This document shows, piece after piece, positions 23,543-32,093 of a stretch of DNA of 48,434 nucleotides. The translations under genes were made by a program, and so were the position numbers. The notes under the pieces are model-generated. The model was given only the letters and a program-made list of their open reading frames with translations, did not search any database and was not told the origin of the DNA. The stretch is from assembly GCA_016935315.1 (NCBI GenBank), contig JAFGRD010000064.1, positions 1 through 48,434 on the forward strand, read 5' to 3'. This stretch comes from Pirellulales bacterium. GTDB taxonomy: Bacteria; Planctomycetota; Planctomycetia; Pirellulales; Thermoguttaceae. Position 1 is the first letter of the stretch, and each line of letters begins with the position of its first letter.

Positions 23543-24661
23543 TCAATTCCGCGAGTTCCTCGGCTCTTTTTCCGGGCCCGTCGCCGGCTCGTCCTTCATG
23601 ATATGCACGTCGCTCGGATCAATGCTCAGATGGACGCGGTCGCCGGCCGCCAGACGGTGGTCTTGATATTCCCTCTTTCCCAGCGACGCAAGCCACTGCA
23701 CGCCTTCGCCACAGCAGACCCGCACTCTCACCAGCGGCCCCAAGTCGACAACGGCGCTGACCGAGCCCTCCAAGGCCGTGGCCTCCGGCGGCTTCTCGGG
23801 TGTTGCGGGCGTCAGGCGGACGTTCTCCGGACGCACCATCACGGTCACCTGGCCGGAGAGGTCGGCGGCGCCACGTTTCGCGGCGCGCAGCACGATCCCT
23901 TGCCGGCAGTCGACCTCGACCCAGCCGCCGACGTCCCGCGCCCGGGCCGCGAAGAGGTTGCCCACCTGGACAAACCGGGCCACTTGCGTGCCGGCGGGCC
24001 GCTGCAGGACATCGGCGGGCGCGCCGACTTGGAGTATCCCGCCCTGTTGAATGATGCCGACGCGATCGGCTACCGACAGCATCTCCGCGAAGTTGTGACA
24101 GACGTGCACGGTCGTTGTCCGCGTGCCGAGCTGAAGCTGCTTCAGTTGTCGGCACAGCTCATCGCGGGTCTGCTCGTCCAGCGCGCTGACCGGCTCGTCG
24201 AGCACCAGCACCTGCGGCCGGATGGCCAGCGCCCGGGCCAACGCCACCCGCTGCTTCTCGCCGCCGGAGAGCCGCTCGGGATAGCGATTGGCCAGGTGGC
24301 CAACGCCGACCTGCTCCATGAGCCGGTCGACTTCCCGGCGAATCGTCGTCGGGTCGCTTCGGCGGCTGGCCAGGCCGAAGCCGACGTTCTGGCGAACGGT
24401 CCTGTGCGGAAACAAGGCATAGTCTTGCGGCAGGTAACCGATGCCGCGGTTGCGCGGTTCGTAGCGCGTGACGTCGACTCCGTCGATGTGGATCCGCCCC
24501 GAGCGGATTCGGTTCAGTCCGCAAAGACACTCGATCAACAGCGTTTTGCCCGAGCCGGTCGGGCCCAGCAACACGAAGTACTCCCCCGGCCGGACGTGCA
24601 ACGAGATCTTCCTCAGTGCGAAGCTGCCCACGGCGAACTGGAGCTGTTCGATACGGATCAT
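23543..24661 (-). CDS. ABC transporter ATP-binding protein, molybdate/tungstate type, 372 aa
   Basis: Contains Walker A LLGPTGSGKTLLIE, Q-loop GIGYLPQDYALFPH, signature LSGGEKQRVALARAL, Walker B QVLVLDEPVSALDE and switch HVCHNFAEML. A C-terminal TOBE-type domain starts near VTVMVRPENVRLTPAT, as in ModC/WtpC/PotA/CysA-like ATPases. The start ATG 24661 overlaps the permease stop (ATGA). The 3' end reaches almost to the start of the PQQ-propeller gene. It powers uptake through the neighbouring permease. The substrate is inferred from the ModA-like binding proteins: molybdate, tungstate or a related oxyanion. Sulfate and iron are less likely but not excluded. Confidence 0.9.
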   Translation of the reverse strand: MIRIEQLQFAVGSFALRKISLHVRPGEYFVLLGPTGSGKTLLIECLCGLNRIRSGRIHIDGVDVTRYEPRNRGIGYLPQDYALFPHRTVRQNVGFGLASRRSDPTTIRREVDRLMEQVGVGHLANRYPERLSGGEKQRVALARALAIRPQVLVLDEPVSALDEQTRDELCRQLKQLQLGTRTTTVHVCHNFAEMLSVADRVGIIQQGGILQVGAPADVLQRPAGTQVARFVQVGNLFAARARDVGGWVEVDCRQGIVLRAAKRGAADLSGQVTVMVRPENVRLTPATPEKPPEATALEGSVSAVVDLGPLVRVRVCCGEGVQWLASLGKREYQDHRLAAGDRVHLSIDPSDVHIMKDEPATGPEKEPRNSRN

Positions 24662-25488
24662 TGCTGTCTGAGCCCCAACGTGCGAACGGCCACCAGGGCC
24701 ATGGCGGCCAGGACCAACATCAGGATCGTTACGGCCAAGGCCACTTCGATCCGCCCGACGGACTGTTCCAGGTAGACGGTCGTCGGCAGAACCTCGGTGC
24801 GAAATCGCACGGCCCCGACAAACACCATTAGTGGTCCGAAGATCCCGAACGCGCGGGTCCAGATCAAGATGCCCCCGACGACGATCCCGCGGCGGGCCAT
24901 GGGCAGGGCAACGCGGAAGAACGCGCCGGCTCGCGTGCAGCCGAGCGTCATGGCGACGTGCTCGATCCGCGGATCGATGCCGTCGAAAGTGAGCTTGATG
25001 GCACGGATGCCGAACGACGCCGAAACCAGCCACTGGCAGAGGATGATGCCCTTGCGCTGGAAAACGAACTTCAGCCCGGCCTCCTCGATCCAGTTCCCCG
25101 CGCTCGTCTGAAAGAAGACCAGCAGCGACAGCCCCACGACCAGCGGCGGGAGGATGATCGGCAGGTCGACAATCGAGTCGACCAGCGCGTGACCGGGGAA
25201 CCGATAACGGCTCAGGGCGTATCCCATGGGCACGGCGAAGAGCAGCCCCAGCACGACCGTGACGCCGGTGGTCCACAGCGACAGCTTCAGCGCGGCGCGG
25301 ATCTCCGGCGAGCGGAGCACCTCGCCCATGGCTTGCCGACCGGCATAGCTGACATCGGCCGCGAAGATCGCCAACAAGGTGAACACGAACAACGCGACGA
25401 ACGCCAGCATCGACGCGGCAAACAGCCGACCGTGCAGTCCGGTTTCCGGGGAGGTGGCTCGAGGCTCGCTGAACAATGGGCGGTTCAC
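24658..25488 (-). CDS. ABC transporter permease, ModB/CysT type, 276 aa
   Basis: Six likely membrane helices, including MLAFVALFVFTLLAIFAA, LSLWTTGVTVVLGLLFAVPM, LVDSIVDLPIILPPLVVGLS and ALAVTILMLVLAAMALVAV. A typical permease start (ALSRYRFPG) and the cytoplasmic EAA-like loop (EHVAMTLGCTRAGAFFRVAL) are present, and DLPIILPPLVVG is characteristic of molybdate/sulfate permeases. I place the start at GTG 25488 (MNRPLFSEPRA); no Shine-Dalgarno is clear, and the open frame further upstream looks non-coding. Translationally coupled to the ATPase by a 4-bp overlap. Separated by 164 bp from the upstream binding-protein gene; a possible - strand TATATT near 25613 lies in that gap. Confidence 0.87.
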   Translation of the reverse strand: MNRPLFSEPRATSPETGLHGRLFAASMLAFVALFVFTLLAIFAADVSYAGRQAMGEVLRSPEIRAALKLSLWTTGVTVVLGLLFAVPMGYALSRYRFPGHALVDSIVDLPIILPPLVVGLSLLVFFQTSAGNWIEEAGLKFVFQRKGIILCQWLVSASFGIRAIKLTFDGIDPRIEHVAMTLGCTRAGAFFRVALPMARRGIVVGGILIWTRAFGIFGPLMVFVGAVRFRTEVLPTTVYLEQSVGRIEVALAVTILMLVLAAMALVAVRTLGLRQQ

Positions 25489-25652
25489 GCTGCGAATTTC
25501 CGGGGGGAGGAAGGAAGCAGCAGCCGATCGGTCTTTCCCAGATCGAGATAGACTCGCGGAGTGCTCTCGCAGGAATCGACCGGCCGCGGGTTGTGGTCGC
25601 AAGAACTTCAATATAACCGACGTGACCACAGAATGCCACGGGTCGGGCGGGG

Positions 25653-26438
25653 TCAGTCGGGGAGGGTCAAGGAGTATCGGTGCCGCTTGAACACCTCCTG
25701 GCCCTCTTCCGAGTTGACGAATTCGACGAACTTCGCGGCCAGCTCGGGATGTTGCGAACAGTGCAGCACGCCGATGGCCACCGTGGAGATGACGTTTCTC
25801 TCGCGAGGGATTGCCACCACCTCGGTTTCGTCGGGAAAAAAGGCGGCCACGGCATCCCAGACGATCGCCGCGTCGAGTGCCCCCAGCTTCACGTGGTTGC
25901 CCAACTCGTTGACCGTCACCGAGCGAAACACCACGTTGTCGCCCAGATCCTCCTCGGCGATGCCGTTGTTGGCGAAAATCTTCGCCGACTTGCGCCCGAT
26001 GGCGCAGGCCTTGGGATCGCCCAGTCCCAGCTTGACGCCCGGCCGTATCAGGTCTTCTAGCGTGTGGATGCTCTTGGGATTGCCTTTTTGCACCAGGATG
26101 ACGGGCACGAAGTAGCAAACCGTTTTCTTCGAGTCGACCAGGCCCTCTTTCTCGGCCATCTCGACGTAGTGGACGTCGCCCGGCATGTAGAGATCGCCAC
26201 GGCGGGTGAGTTTGATCCGCGCCAGCAGGACTTCGCTGCCGGCGTAGTCGCACTCGATCGTCACGCCTTCGCGGCGGGCGAACTGCTCGACGAGATCAGC
26301 CACCGGGGGGCGGATGCCGGCGCCGCAATAGAGTCGCGGCGGCTCGGGTCCGCAGCCGAGCGTCGTCAGCGTCAACGCTGCCAGCAGGGCCCAACCGCCA
26401 TGCCCGCAGCAAGTGGAAAACAATCTCCTCACGGTCAT
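25653..26438 (-). CDS. ModA-like substrate-binding lipoprotein 2, 261 aa
   Basis: The signal peptide ends in a lipobox (LTLTTLGC), so the mature protein should be lipid-anchored at a membrane. The mature part follows the ModA/WtpA plan: RLYCGAGIRPPVADLVEQFA, IECDYAGSEVLLARI, GDLYMPGDVHYVEMAEK, VPVILVQKGNPKSIHTLEDL, LGLGDPKACAIGRKSAKIF, VKLGALDAAIVWDAVAAFF and HPELAAKFVEFVNSEEGQEVF. It should bind a tetrahedral oxyanion or similar small ligand for the ABC permease downstream. The start at ATG 26438 (MTVRRLFSTCC) begins just before the signal peptide; upstream in-frame residues are not signal-like. It is a diverged paralogue of the next gene. Confidence 0.85.
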   Translation of the reverse strand: MTVRRLFSTCCGHGGWALLAALTLTTLGCGPEPPRLYCGAGIRPPVADLVEQFARREGVTIECDYAGSEVLLARIKLTRRGDLYMPGDVHYVEMAEKEGLVDSKKTVCYFVPVILVQKGNPKSIHTLEDLIRPGVKLGLGDPKACAIGRKSAKIFANNGIAEEDLGDNVVFRSVTVNELGNHVKLGALDAAIVWDAVAAFFPDETEVVAIPRERNVISTVAIGVLHCSQHPELAAKFVEFVNSEEGQEVFKRHRYSLTLPD

Positions 26439-26505
26439 TGGCACACGCGATTCCGGTATCCCGGTCCGGCCCCGGGTTCCGCCTGCTCCACGCACCTGCA
26501 CTCCG

Positions 26506-27321
26506 CTATTTCAGGTAGCCGAACTCCGCGAACACGTCTTTTCCGTGGGCCTCGACGAAATCGAGGAACGGCTCGACGGCCTTGATGTTCTTCGAGTAGG
26601 ACAGCCCCATCACGGCCACTCGGATCTCCTCGTCGTACTCGTACGGAGCGGGAACGACGTCGATGGCGTCCAGGTAGTTGTGGGCCACGCCGTTCCACAT
26701 GATGCCCGCCTCGCGGGTGCCGAGTTTCAGGTGATTGCCGATCTCCGAGTGGTGCTTCATCAGCGCACTGCCGACGTTTTTGCGGACGGCGTCTTTGATC
26801 TGTTTCTTCTCCAGCAGCTTGTCGACCATCTCCCCACAGGTCGAGTACTCGGGATTCGGCAAGACGACCTCGAGTCCCGGTCGGGCGAGATCCTCGATGG
26901 TTTGAATCTGCTTCGGGTTGCCCTTCGTGACGACCAGCACGGGGGCGAGGAAGCCGACCTCGACCTCGCGCAGCAAGGCACCGGCGTCCCGTGTGTATTG
27001 TATGTACGGGGTGTGCGTCACGTAGACGTCACCGGCCTTCTTCGCCTTCACGTTGGGCAGGTGGTCTTCCGAACCGCCGAAGGAAAGCGCCACGCGCTTG
27101 CCGGTCTGGTCCTGATACATTGCGACCAGCCTTTCCATGGGAGGCCGGAAAGAACTGCCGCAGAGGATGAGGATTTCGTCGGACGCATCGGTCACGGCGG
27201 CCGCCGGCGGGGCCGTCGTGTTCGCCGGGTCGGCCGGCGGCGCCTGGTCGGCGCATCCGCCCAGGAGAATCGAGAAACCGGCCAGCAACACCGCCAACAG
27301 ACAACGCGCGGCGTAGTGCAT
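26506..27321 (-). CDS. ModA-like substrate-binding lipoprotein 1, 271 aa
   Basis: The signal sequence LAVLLAGFSILLGGC gives a lipobox. An Ala/Pro/Thr spacer follows, then a ModA-type fold: ILILCGSSFRPPMERLVAMY, VALSFGGSEDHLPNVKAKK, GDVYVTHTPYIQYTRDAG, APVLVVTKGNPKQIQTIEDL, VVLPNPEYSTCGEMVDKLL and LKLGTREAGIMWNGVAHNYL. The ligand is probably molybdate, tungstate or a like anion; RPPMERLV replaces the usual SLTDAL-type loop. The start is ATG 27321 (MHYAARCLLAV), because AAGGAG lies seven bases upstream; the ATG six codons earlier places that same Shine-Dalgarno inside the gene. First gene of the - strand series, divergent from the CDF gene. Confidence 0.87.
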   Translation of the reverse strand: MHYAARCLLAVLLAGFSILLGGCADQAPPADPANTTAPPAAAVTDASDEILILCGSSFRPPMERLVAMYQDQTGKRVALSFGGSEDHLPNVKAKKAGDVYVTHTPYIQYTRDAGALLREVEVGFLAPVLVVTKGNPKQIQTIEDLARPGLEVVLPNPEYSTCGEMVDKLLEKKQIKDAVRKNVGSALMKHHSEIGNHLKLGTREAGIMWNGVAHNYLDAIDVVPAPYEYDEEIRVAVMGLSYSKNIKAVEPFLDFVEAHGKDVFAEFGYLK

Positions 27322-27502
27322 CGTAAGGCTCCTTTGCATGGACCTACTCGGTGATCGCCCCTTTCTCTACACCCCAATGCTACAGGATACGGCCGCCGAC
27401 AAAAACACCCCTAGCAGGAAGGGCCCGGCCCTCCCTGCCTTCAGGTTGCCCATTCCCCTTTGCGCGGGTAGGGTTGTGGAACGACTTTCAGGTGCCGGCG
27501 TC

Positions 27503-28393
27503 ATGAGTGAAAACCCGCACGACCGAGAGAACCTCCTGGCGGTGAATCTGAGCCTTGCGGCCAACGCCGTGCTGGCGGTGCTGAAGACGGCCGTGGGCAT
27601 CGTGGGGCACAGCCCGGCACTGTTGGCCGACGGTATCAACTCGACTTCCGACGTGGCCTACCTGGTCATCGTGCGGGTGTTCATGGGCTTGGCCGGCAAG
27701 CCCCCCGACAAGGAGCACCCGTTCGGCCACCGCCAACTGGAGAGCATCGCCGCGGTGGTCGTGGGCGCGTTCGTTGTCACGACGGCCGTGGCCATCTTTT
27801 GGGACGCGATCAACCAGGTCTACGATCTGCTGACCGGCCAGCGACAGTTTGCCGGAGCGACGTCCGCGGCCCTCTGGGTGGCTCTGCTGACGGTAGTCGT
27901 TAAGGTCGTGCTGACGGTGTTCACCAGCCGCGTCGGGCGCCGAACCAGCAGCATCGCCGTGCTGGCGGTGGCCCGGGACCACCGCAACGACATCTTCTCG
28001 ATTGCCGCCGCGGCGCTGGGCATTCTCATCGGCCAGACGGGGCCCTCGTGGGTCGACCCGGCCGCGGCGGCCCTGGTCGCGATGGTCATTCTGCATACCG
28101 GTGTGACGATCCTTCGTGAGTCCTCGGCCGACCTGATGGACATTTTGCCGCGCGAACCGATCGTCGGCCGCATCCGCCAATGGCTGACCGTGGTGCCGGG
28201 CGTGGAGCAGGTCGAGGAGATTCACGCCCATCGCATCGGGCTCTACCTGCACGTGGACGTGACCATCGGTGTCGACGGCACACTCACCGTGGCCGCTGGC
28301 GACCAGATCGCCAGCGACGTGGAACGTGTGCTGCGCAGGAACATCGAGTACCTCAGGCACGTCACCATCCACTACCACCCCAGCAAGATGTAA
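27503..28393 (+). CDS. Cation diffusion facilitator (CDF) efflux protein, 296 aa
   Basis: CDF proteins export divalent metals (Zn, Mn, Fe, Co) by proton exchange across the inner membrane. Visible features are LAVNLSLAANAVLAVLKTAV (helix 1), HSPALLADGINSTSDVAYL with the metal-site Asp residues of helix 2, DKEHPFGHRQLESIAAVVVG, ARDHRNDIFSIAAAALGILI with the helix 5 metal site (HxxxD), and a C-terminal cytoplasmic domain (VPGVEQVEEIHAHRIGLYLH, ending RHVTIHYHPSKM). DGINSTSD differs from the HxxxD of zinc exporters and may favour Mn or Fe. The start is ATG 27503 (MSENPHDRENLLAVN); 55 in-frame upstream residues are not conserved-looking. It is divergent from the oxyanion transporter and probably independent of it. 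Confidence 0.9.
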   Translation: MSENPHDRENLLAVNLSLAANAVLAVLKTAVGIVGHSPALLADGINSTSDVAYLVIVRVFMGLAGKPPDKEHPFGHRQLESIAAVVVGAFVVTTAVAIFWDAINQVYDLLTGQRQFAGATSAALWVALLTVVVKVVLTVFTSRVGRRTSSIAVLAVARDHRNDIFSIAAAALGILIGQTGPSWVDPAAAALVAMVILHTGVTILRESSADLMDILPREPIVGRIRQWLTVVPGVEQVEEIHAHRIGLYLHVDVTIGVDGTLTVAAGDQIASDVERVLRRNIEYLRHVTIHYHPSKM

Positions 28394-28491
28394 TGCCTCG
28401 ACCTGGGCGGGTGAGCGACAGGTCACCGTTTGGCCGGGGATAATCGATTCTGCTGTCAGATCCGCTGCATTCCAGAATTCCGTTTAGCGCG

Positions 28492-28537
28492 CCGGACAAG
28501 CCGGTTTTCGGTTCGGTCGGGTTTTTCGGCTTGCCGG
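28492..28537 (+). terminator. Inverted repeat after the CDF gene
   Basis: CCGGACAAGCCG (28492-28503) pairs with CGGCTTGCCGG (28527-28537) with one bulged base. The loop holds two T-runs. A shorter hairpin CCGG-ACAAG-CCGG followed by TTTT is also possible. It may end the CDF transcript. Confidence 0.4.
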
Positions 28538-28572
28538 ACGGTGGTGTCTGAATGCCAGCCCGCGTTTCGTGT

Positions 28573-28585
28573 ACTAAGATTTAGT
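28573..28585. promoter_or_regulatory. Palindrome ACTAA-GAT-TTAGT upstream of the kinase
   Basis: A perfect 5-bp inverted repeat in an AT-rich patch about 100 bp before the kinase start. It overlaps a weak -10 (TAAGAT). It could be an operator. Confidence 0.35.
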
Positions 28586-28621
28586 TTGATGATGCATGGG
28601 CAACAGGGGGCGGTGCGCTTG

Positions 28622-28655
28622 TCTATTGCGCATTCGACTCTATTGCGCATTCGAC
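28622..28655 (+). repeat. Perfect 17-bp tandem duplication before the kinase gene
   Basis: TCTATTGCGCATTCGAC occurs twice without a gap (28622-28638 and 28639-28655), 28 bp before the GTG start. It could be a paired operator site or a recent slippage duplication. Confidence 0.8.
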
Positions 28656-28682
28656 GGACCAGCCCCGGAGGTTTCGGCTATC

Positions 28683-30710
28683 GTGCGAAGTCCGAGCAGG
28701 CGAATTCTGTTGATTGACGGGGACCCGGCGGTTCGCGAGGAGTTCTGCCGGATTCTGCGCCTGAGCGGTTCGGATGCCGCCGCCGCAGATCAACCGCGGC
28801 CCAATCTGTGCGATCTCCAGGTCGACCCTGCCAGTCACGGTCCCGAAGGCTGGATGCGAGTTCAGGAATCGCTTCAGCAGCAGCGGCCCTATCTGCTGGC
28901 AGTGGTCGATTACCGACTGGCCGGCGAATGGGACGGGATTGAGACGATCCGCCATCTCTGGGAAGACGACTGGCAGTTGCCTGTGCTGCTCTGTGCCCCC
29001 AGAGACCTCGGGGCGGCCGAGCGGCGCGAGGTGAGCCGGCGGCTGGAACGCGTGGAGCGATTTCTCTACCTCGGCAAGCCCCTGGACAAGGAGGAGGTCC
29101 GCCATTTGGTGACCGTTCAGGTCGATTGCCGCCTGGCCCGGAGCGAATGGGAGGAAGCGATTGAGGAGTCGGGCCGTGCGCTGCAACAGGCCCGCGAAGA
29201 GGCCCAGACGGCGGGCCGAGCCAAGAGCGAATTCATGGCGAATGTCAGCCACGAGATCCGCACTCCGATGAACGCGATTCTCGGCTTCACCCGGCTGCTG
29301 ATGAAAGACCCGCTCAGCAAGGAGCAACTGGAGAAGCTCCGATACGTCTGCAATGCCGGGACCTCCCTGATGAGTCTGATCAACAACCTGCTCGACTATG
29401 CCCGGCTGGCCGGGGGAGAGTTGGAGCTGACCTCGATCCCGTTCCATGTGGAGACCGTGCTGACAGAAGTCGTCGAGGCCACGCAAAGGGCGGCGGAGGA
29501 AAAGGGGCTCAAGGTCCGGTACCACGTCATGGCGGCCGTGCCGCGCTGGCTGCAGGGAGACCGTTTTCGCTTGTGCCAGATCCTGATCAACCTAGTCAGC
29601 AACGCAATCAAATTCACCGAGCACGGCTCGATCCACGTCCAGACGTTGCTCGACGAGCAGACCGACGAGACGGCGACGCTGCGCATCGTCGTCACCGACA
29701 CCGGCGTCGGGATCCCCGCCGAACGGCACGCGGTGATGTTCGAGAGTTTCGCCCAGGCCGACGGGTCGTCGACGCGGAAGTCCGAGGGGGTCGGGCTGGG
29801 GCTGTCGATCTGCAAGCTGTTGGTCGATCTGATGGACGGCCAAATCGGTTTCCGCAGCGATCCAGGCCAGGGCAGCAGCTTCTGGCTGACCCTTCCCTTC
29901 CGCAAGCACGCCGACGAAAACGGCAGAGTCTCGGGCCAAACGCCCACGCCTCTGTTTGACGGCACGCCTCGGGACACTGCCGACAATCTGCTTCCCGGAA
30001 AGCCGCACGTTCTCGTCGCGGACGACGATCAACTCAATCGCACCTTGGCCGAGATGCTGCTCACCCGGATCGGATGCCTGGTGGAATTGGCCGTCAACGG
30101 CAGGGAGGCGCTGGCGATGCTGGAGCAGAGTCGGTACGACCTGGTGCTGATGGACATCGAAATGCCAGAGATGGACGGACTCGAGGCCATTCGGCACATC
30201 CGACGACGGGAAGCGGACGTCGATCGGCGTGTGCCGATCGTGGTGCTGACCGCGCGGGAGTTTCTGGAGGATCAGCAGCGATACCTCGACGCGGGGGCCG
30301 ATGAGTACATCCAGAAGCCCTTTACGCCGGAGATGCTCATCGGCACGGCCCGCCGCCATCTTCCCGACCCGCCCGAATCGGCGGAAGCGACGCGTTTCGG
30401 CGCGCAGCCCTCGGTCGCCGGCGCGGGGGCCGAGCAGCCCGAGTCGCTGCAAGATCATCTCGAAGCGTTGTGCGCGGCGCTGGAGGAAGGTGACTTCCGC
30501 ACGATGGAGACCTCGGCGGCCGCGATCAAACGCCTGCCGCACCAGGCCGTCTCGAAGCTGGTGGTCGACCATGCCATGCGGTTGCAGTTGGCCGCCCGAA
30601 GCAACGACTTGCGGCAGGCCGTTGCCGCCGCGCGACGGCTGCAAGCCGCCGTGCAGGACCCGCAAGCCCTCGGTACGGCGTCCCGGCCCACTCATGAGTT
30701 GCCGATATGA
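28683..30710 (+). CDS. Hybrid histidine kinase (REC-HisKA-HATPase-REC), 675 aa
   Basis: An N-terminal receiver-like domain ([25 protein letters not shown] with Asp76) is followed by a coiled linker. HisKA is [19 protein letters not shown] with His190. The ATPase domain has the N box [17 protein letters not shown]1 [13 protein letters not shown] box [20 protein letters not shown] and G2 [10 protein letters not shown]. The C-terminal receiver is [32 protein letters not shown] with Asp491, and [12 protein letters not shown] degenerate helical tail may be an Hpt remnant without a clear phospho-His. No membrane segment is seen, so it senses a cytoplasmic signal or a partner. GTG 28683 has GGAGG 11 bases upstream. 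ATGA-type junction with the next gene; the three signalling genes form one cassette. Confidence 0.92.
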   Translation: MRSPSRRILLIDGDPAVREEFCRILRLSGSDAAAADQPRPNLCDLQVDPASHGPEGWMRVQESLQQQRPYLLAVVDYRLAGEWDGIETIRHLWEDDWQLPVLLCAPRDLGAAERREVSRRLERVERFLYLGKPLDKEEVRHLVTVQVDCRLARSEWEEAIEESGRALQQAREEAQTAGRAKSEFMANVSHEIRTPMNAILGFTRLLMKDPLSKEQLEKLRYVCNAGTSLMSLINNLLDYARLAGGELELTSIPFHVETVLTEVVEATQRAAEEKGLKVRYHVMAAVPRWLQGDRFRLCQILINLVSNAIKFTEHGSIHVQTLLDEQTDETATLRIVVTDTGVGIPAERHAVMFESFAQADGSSTRKSEGVGLGLSICKLLVDLMDGQIGFRSDPGQGSSFWLTLPFRKHADENGRVSGQTPTPLFDGTPRDTADNLLPGKPHVLVADDDQLNRTLAEMLLTRIGCLVELAVNGREALAMLEQSRYDLVLMDIEMPEMDGLEAIRHIRRREADVDRRVPIVVLTAREFLEDQQRYLDAGADEYIQKPFTPEMLIGTARRHLPDPPESAEATRFGAQPSVAGAGAEQPESLQDHLEALCAALEEGDFRTMETSAAAIKRLPHQAVSKLVVDHAMRLQLAARSNDLRQAVAAARRLQAAVQDPQALGTASRPTHELPI

Positions 30711-30724
30711 AGGAGGACCAGCCT

Positions 30725-31159
30725 TTGAAATTCCTGATAGTTGACGACAACGCACCGATGCGGGAATTGCTGCGTGCCATTCTCTCCCCCTATGCCCACT
30801 GTGACCTGGCCTTCGACGGCGACGAAGCCGTCGAGGCCTTCCGCCGCGGGTTGGAGGAAGGCGAGCCCTACGACTTCGTGTGCCTCGACGTGATGATGCC
30901 CAATCTCGACGGATTTCAGGCACTGGACGCGATTCGACAACTCGAGGAGCAGAACGGGCGATGCGCATCCCAGGGAGCCAAAGTGCTCGTCATGGCGGCC
31001 ACGCCTGCTCCAGAGCACAATGCCCGCGTCTTCAGACCGGGCTGCGAAAGCTACTGCACGAAACCAATAACTCCGAAGAAGCTCCTTCGTCACGTCCGTG
31101 AGCTGCTGGGCCAGCTCTCCGAGCTGCCGGCGTCCTCGGGCGAGACGTCCCCCGCTTGA
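30725..31159 (+). CDS. Single-domain response regulator (CheY-like), 144 aa
   Basis: A receiver domain with LKFLIVDDNAPMRELLRAIL, FVCLDVMMPNLDGFQAL (phospho-acceptor Asp55), a VMAATPAP switch region and GCESYCTKPITPKKLL with the conserved Lys. No output domain; it should signal by protein contact. I prefer TTG 30725. AAGGAGG ends eight bases before it, and the product then begins like its neighbour (MKFLIVDD). The ATG at 30707, which overlaps the kinase stop as ATGA, lies ahead of that Shine-Dalgarno and adds six residues. Closely related to both receivers of the next gene (shared SPYAHC and GCESYCTKP), so it arose by local duplication. Confidence 0.88.
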   Translation: MKFLIVDDNAPMRELLRAILSPYAHCDLAFDGDEAVEAFRRGLEEGEPYDFVCLDVMMPNLDGFQALDAIRQLEEQNGRCASQGAKVLVMAATPAPEHNARVFRPGCESYCTKPITPKKLLRHVRELLGQLSELPASSGETSPA

Positions 31160-31232
31160 CTTCGCACGAGCGAGTATCGCGAACACTATCCCCGTTCCGA
31201 TTGGGGCATACGCACTGAAAAGGGTCAAGAGA

Positions 31233-32093
31233 ATGAAGTTCCTGATCGTAGACGATGATTCCACAGCCCGTGAGCTGCTGAGAGTCTTCCTTTCACCCTA
31301 CGCACATTGTGCGCAGGCGTTCAACGGTCAAGAAGCCATCGAGGCGATTCGCCTGGCCATTGAAGATGGCCAGCCGTACGATCTGGTATGTCTGGATATC
31401 ATGATGCCGGGCATGGACGGCCACGAAACGCTGGATCGCATCCGGCAGATCGAAGCCCAGCACGGACTCCTCGGTTCCGACGGCACCAAGGTGATCATGA
31501 CCACGGCGCTGAGGGATCCGAAGCACTGTATTCGCTCGTTCCACGAGGGCTGCGAGAGCTATTGCACCAAGCCGTTGAAGCAAGAGCAACTGCTGCGCGA
31601 GGTCCGCGCATTGATCGGCGGATTGCCGGCGCCGACCAGCGACGAGGTCTCGCCGGAGGCCGAAGCCGGGCCAAGCGACCGGAACCGCTACCTGATCGTC
31701 GACGACGACCGGGTCTGCCGCGAGTTGGTCAGTGCCATCCTCTCCCCTTACGGGCAGTGCAGTTTCGCCCACGACGGACAGGAGGCCTTCGACGCCGTCC
31801 GGCTGGCCTTGGAAGACGGCGTGCCCTATGGCCTGATCTGTCTGGACATCATGATGCCCGGGATGGACGGGCACGAGGCCTTGAGGAGGATCCGCCAACT
31901 TGAGGCCGATCACGGTATCTACGGCTCCGACGGCGTCAAGGTGCTGATGACCACCGCCCTGCGCGACTCGAAGCACTGTGTCCAGTCCTTCCGTGAGGGC
32001 TGCGAGTGCTACATCACCAAGCCGATCGATGCGGATGAGTTGCTTTCCAAAGCGCGCCAGCTCAACGTGCTGGACACAGTCAGTTCCCGCTGA
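31233..32093 (+). CDS. Double-receiver response regulator, 286 aa
   Basis: Two complete receiver domains in tandem. First: MKFLIVDDDSTARELLRVFL, LVCLDIMMPGMDGHETL with Asp55, VIMTTALRDPKHC and GCESYCTKPLKQEQ. Second: YLIVDDDRVCRELVSAILS, LICLDIMMPGMDGHEAL with Asp205, VLMTTALRDSKHC and GCECYITKPIDADE. They are joined by an Ala/Pro/Ser/Glu linker. No DNA-binding or enzymatic output domain, so it may act as a phosphate branch or sink for the upstream hybrid kinase. ATG 31233 is preceded by AAGAGA. Copy e of the dispersed repeat begins on the base after its stop codon. Confidence 0.9.
   Translation: MKFLIVDDDSTARELLRVFLSPYAHCAQAFNGQEAIEAIRLAIEDGQPYDLVCLDIMMPGMDGHETLDRIRQIEAQHGLLGSDGTKVIMTTALRDPKHCIRSFHEGCESYCTKPLKQEQLLREVRALIGGLPAPTSDEVSPEAEAGPSDRNRYLIVDDDRVCRELVSAILSPYGQCSFAHDGQEAFDAVRLALEDGVPYGLICLDIMMPGMDGHEALRRIRQLEADHGIYGSDGVKVLMTTALRDSKHCVQSFREGCECYITKPIDADELLSKARQLNVLDTVSSR

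Noticed and set aside
27322-27502. Molybdate-responsive operator or molybdenum-cofactor riboswitch before the transporter
   Set aside because: I found no ModE-like palindrome and no extended conserved RNA structure in the divergent gap.
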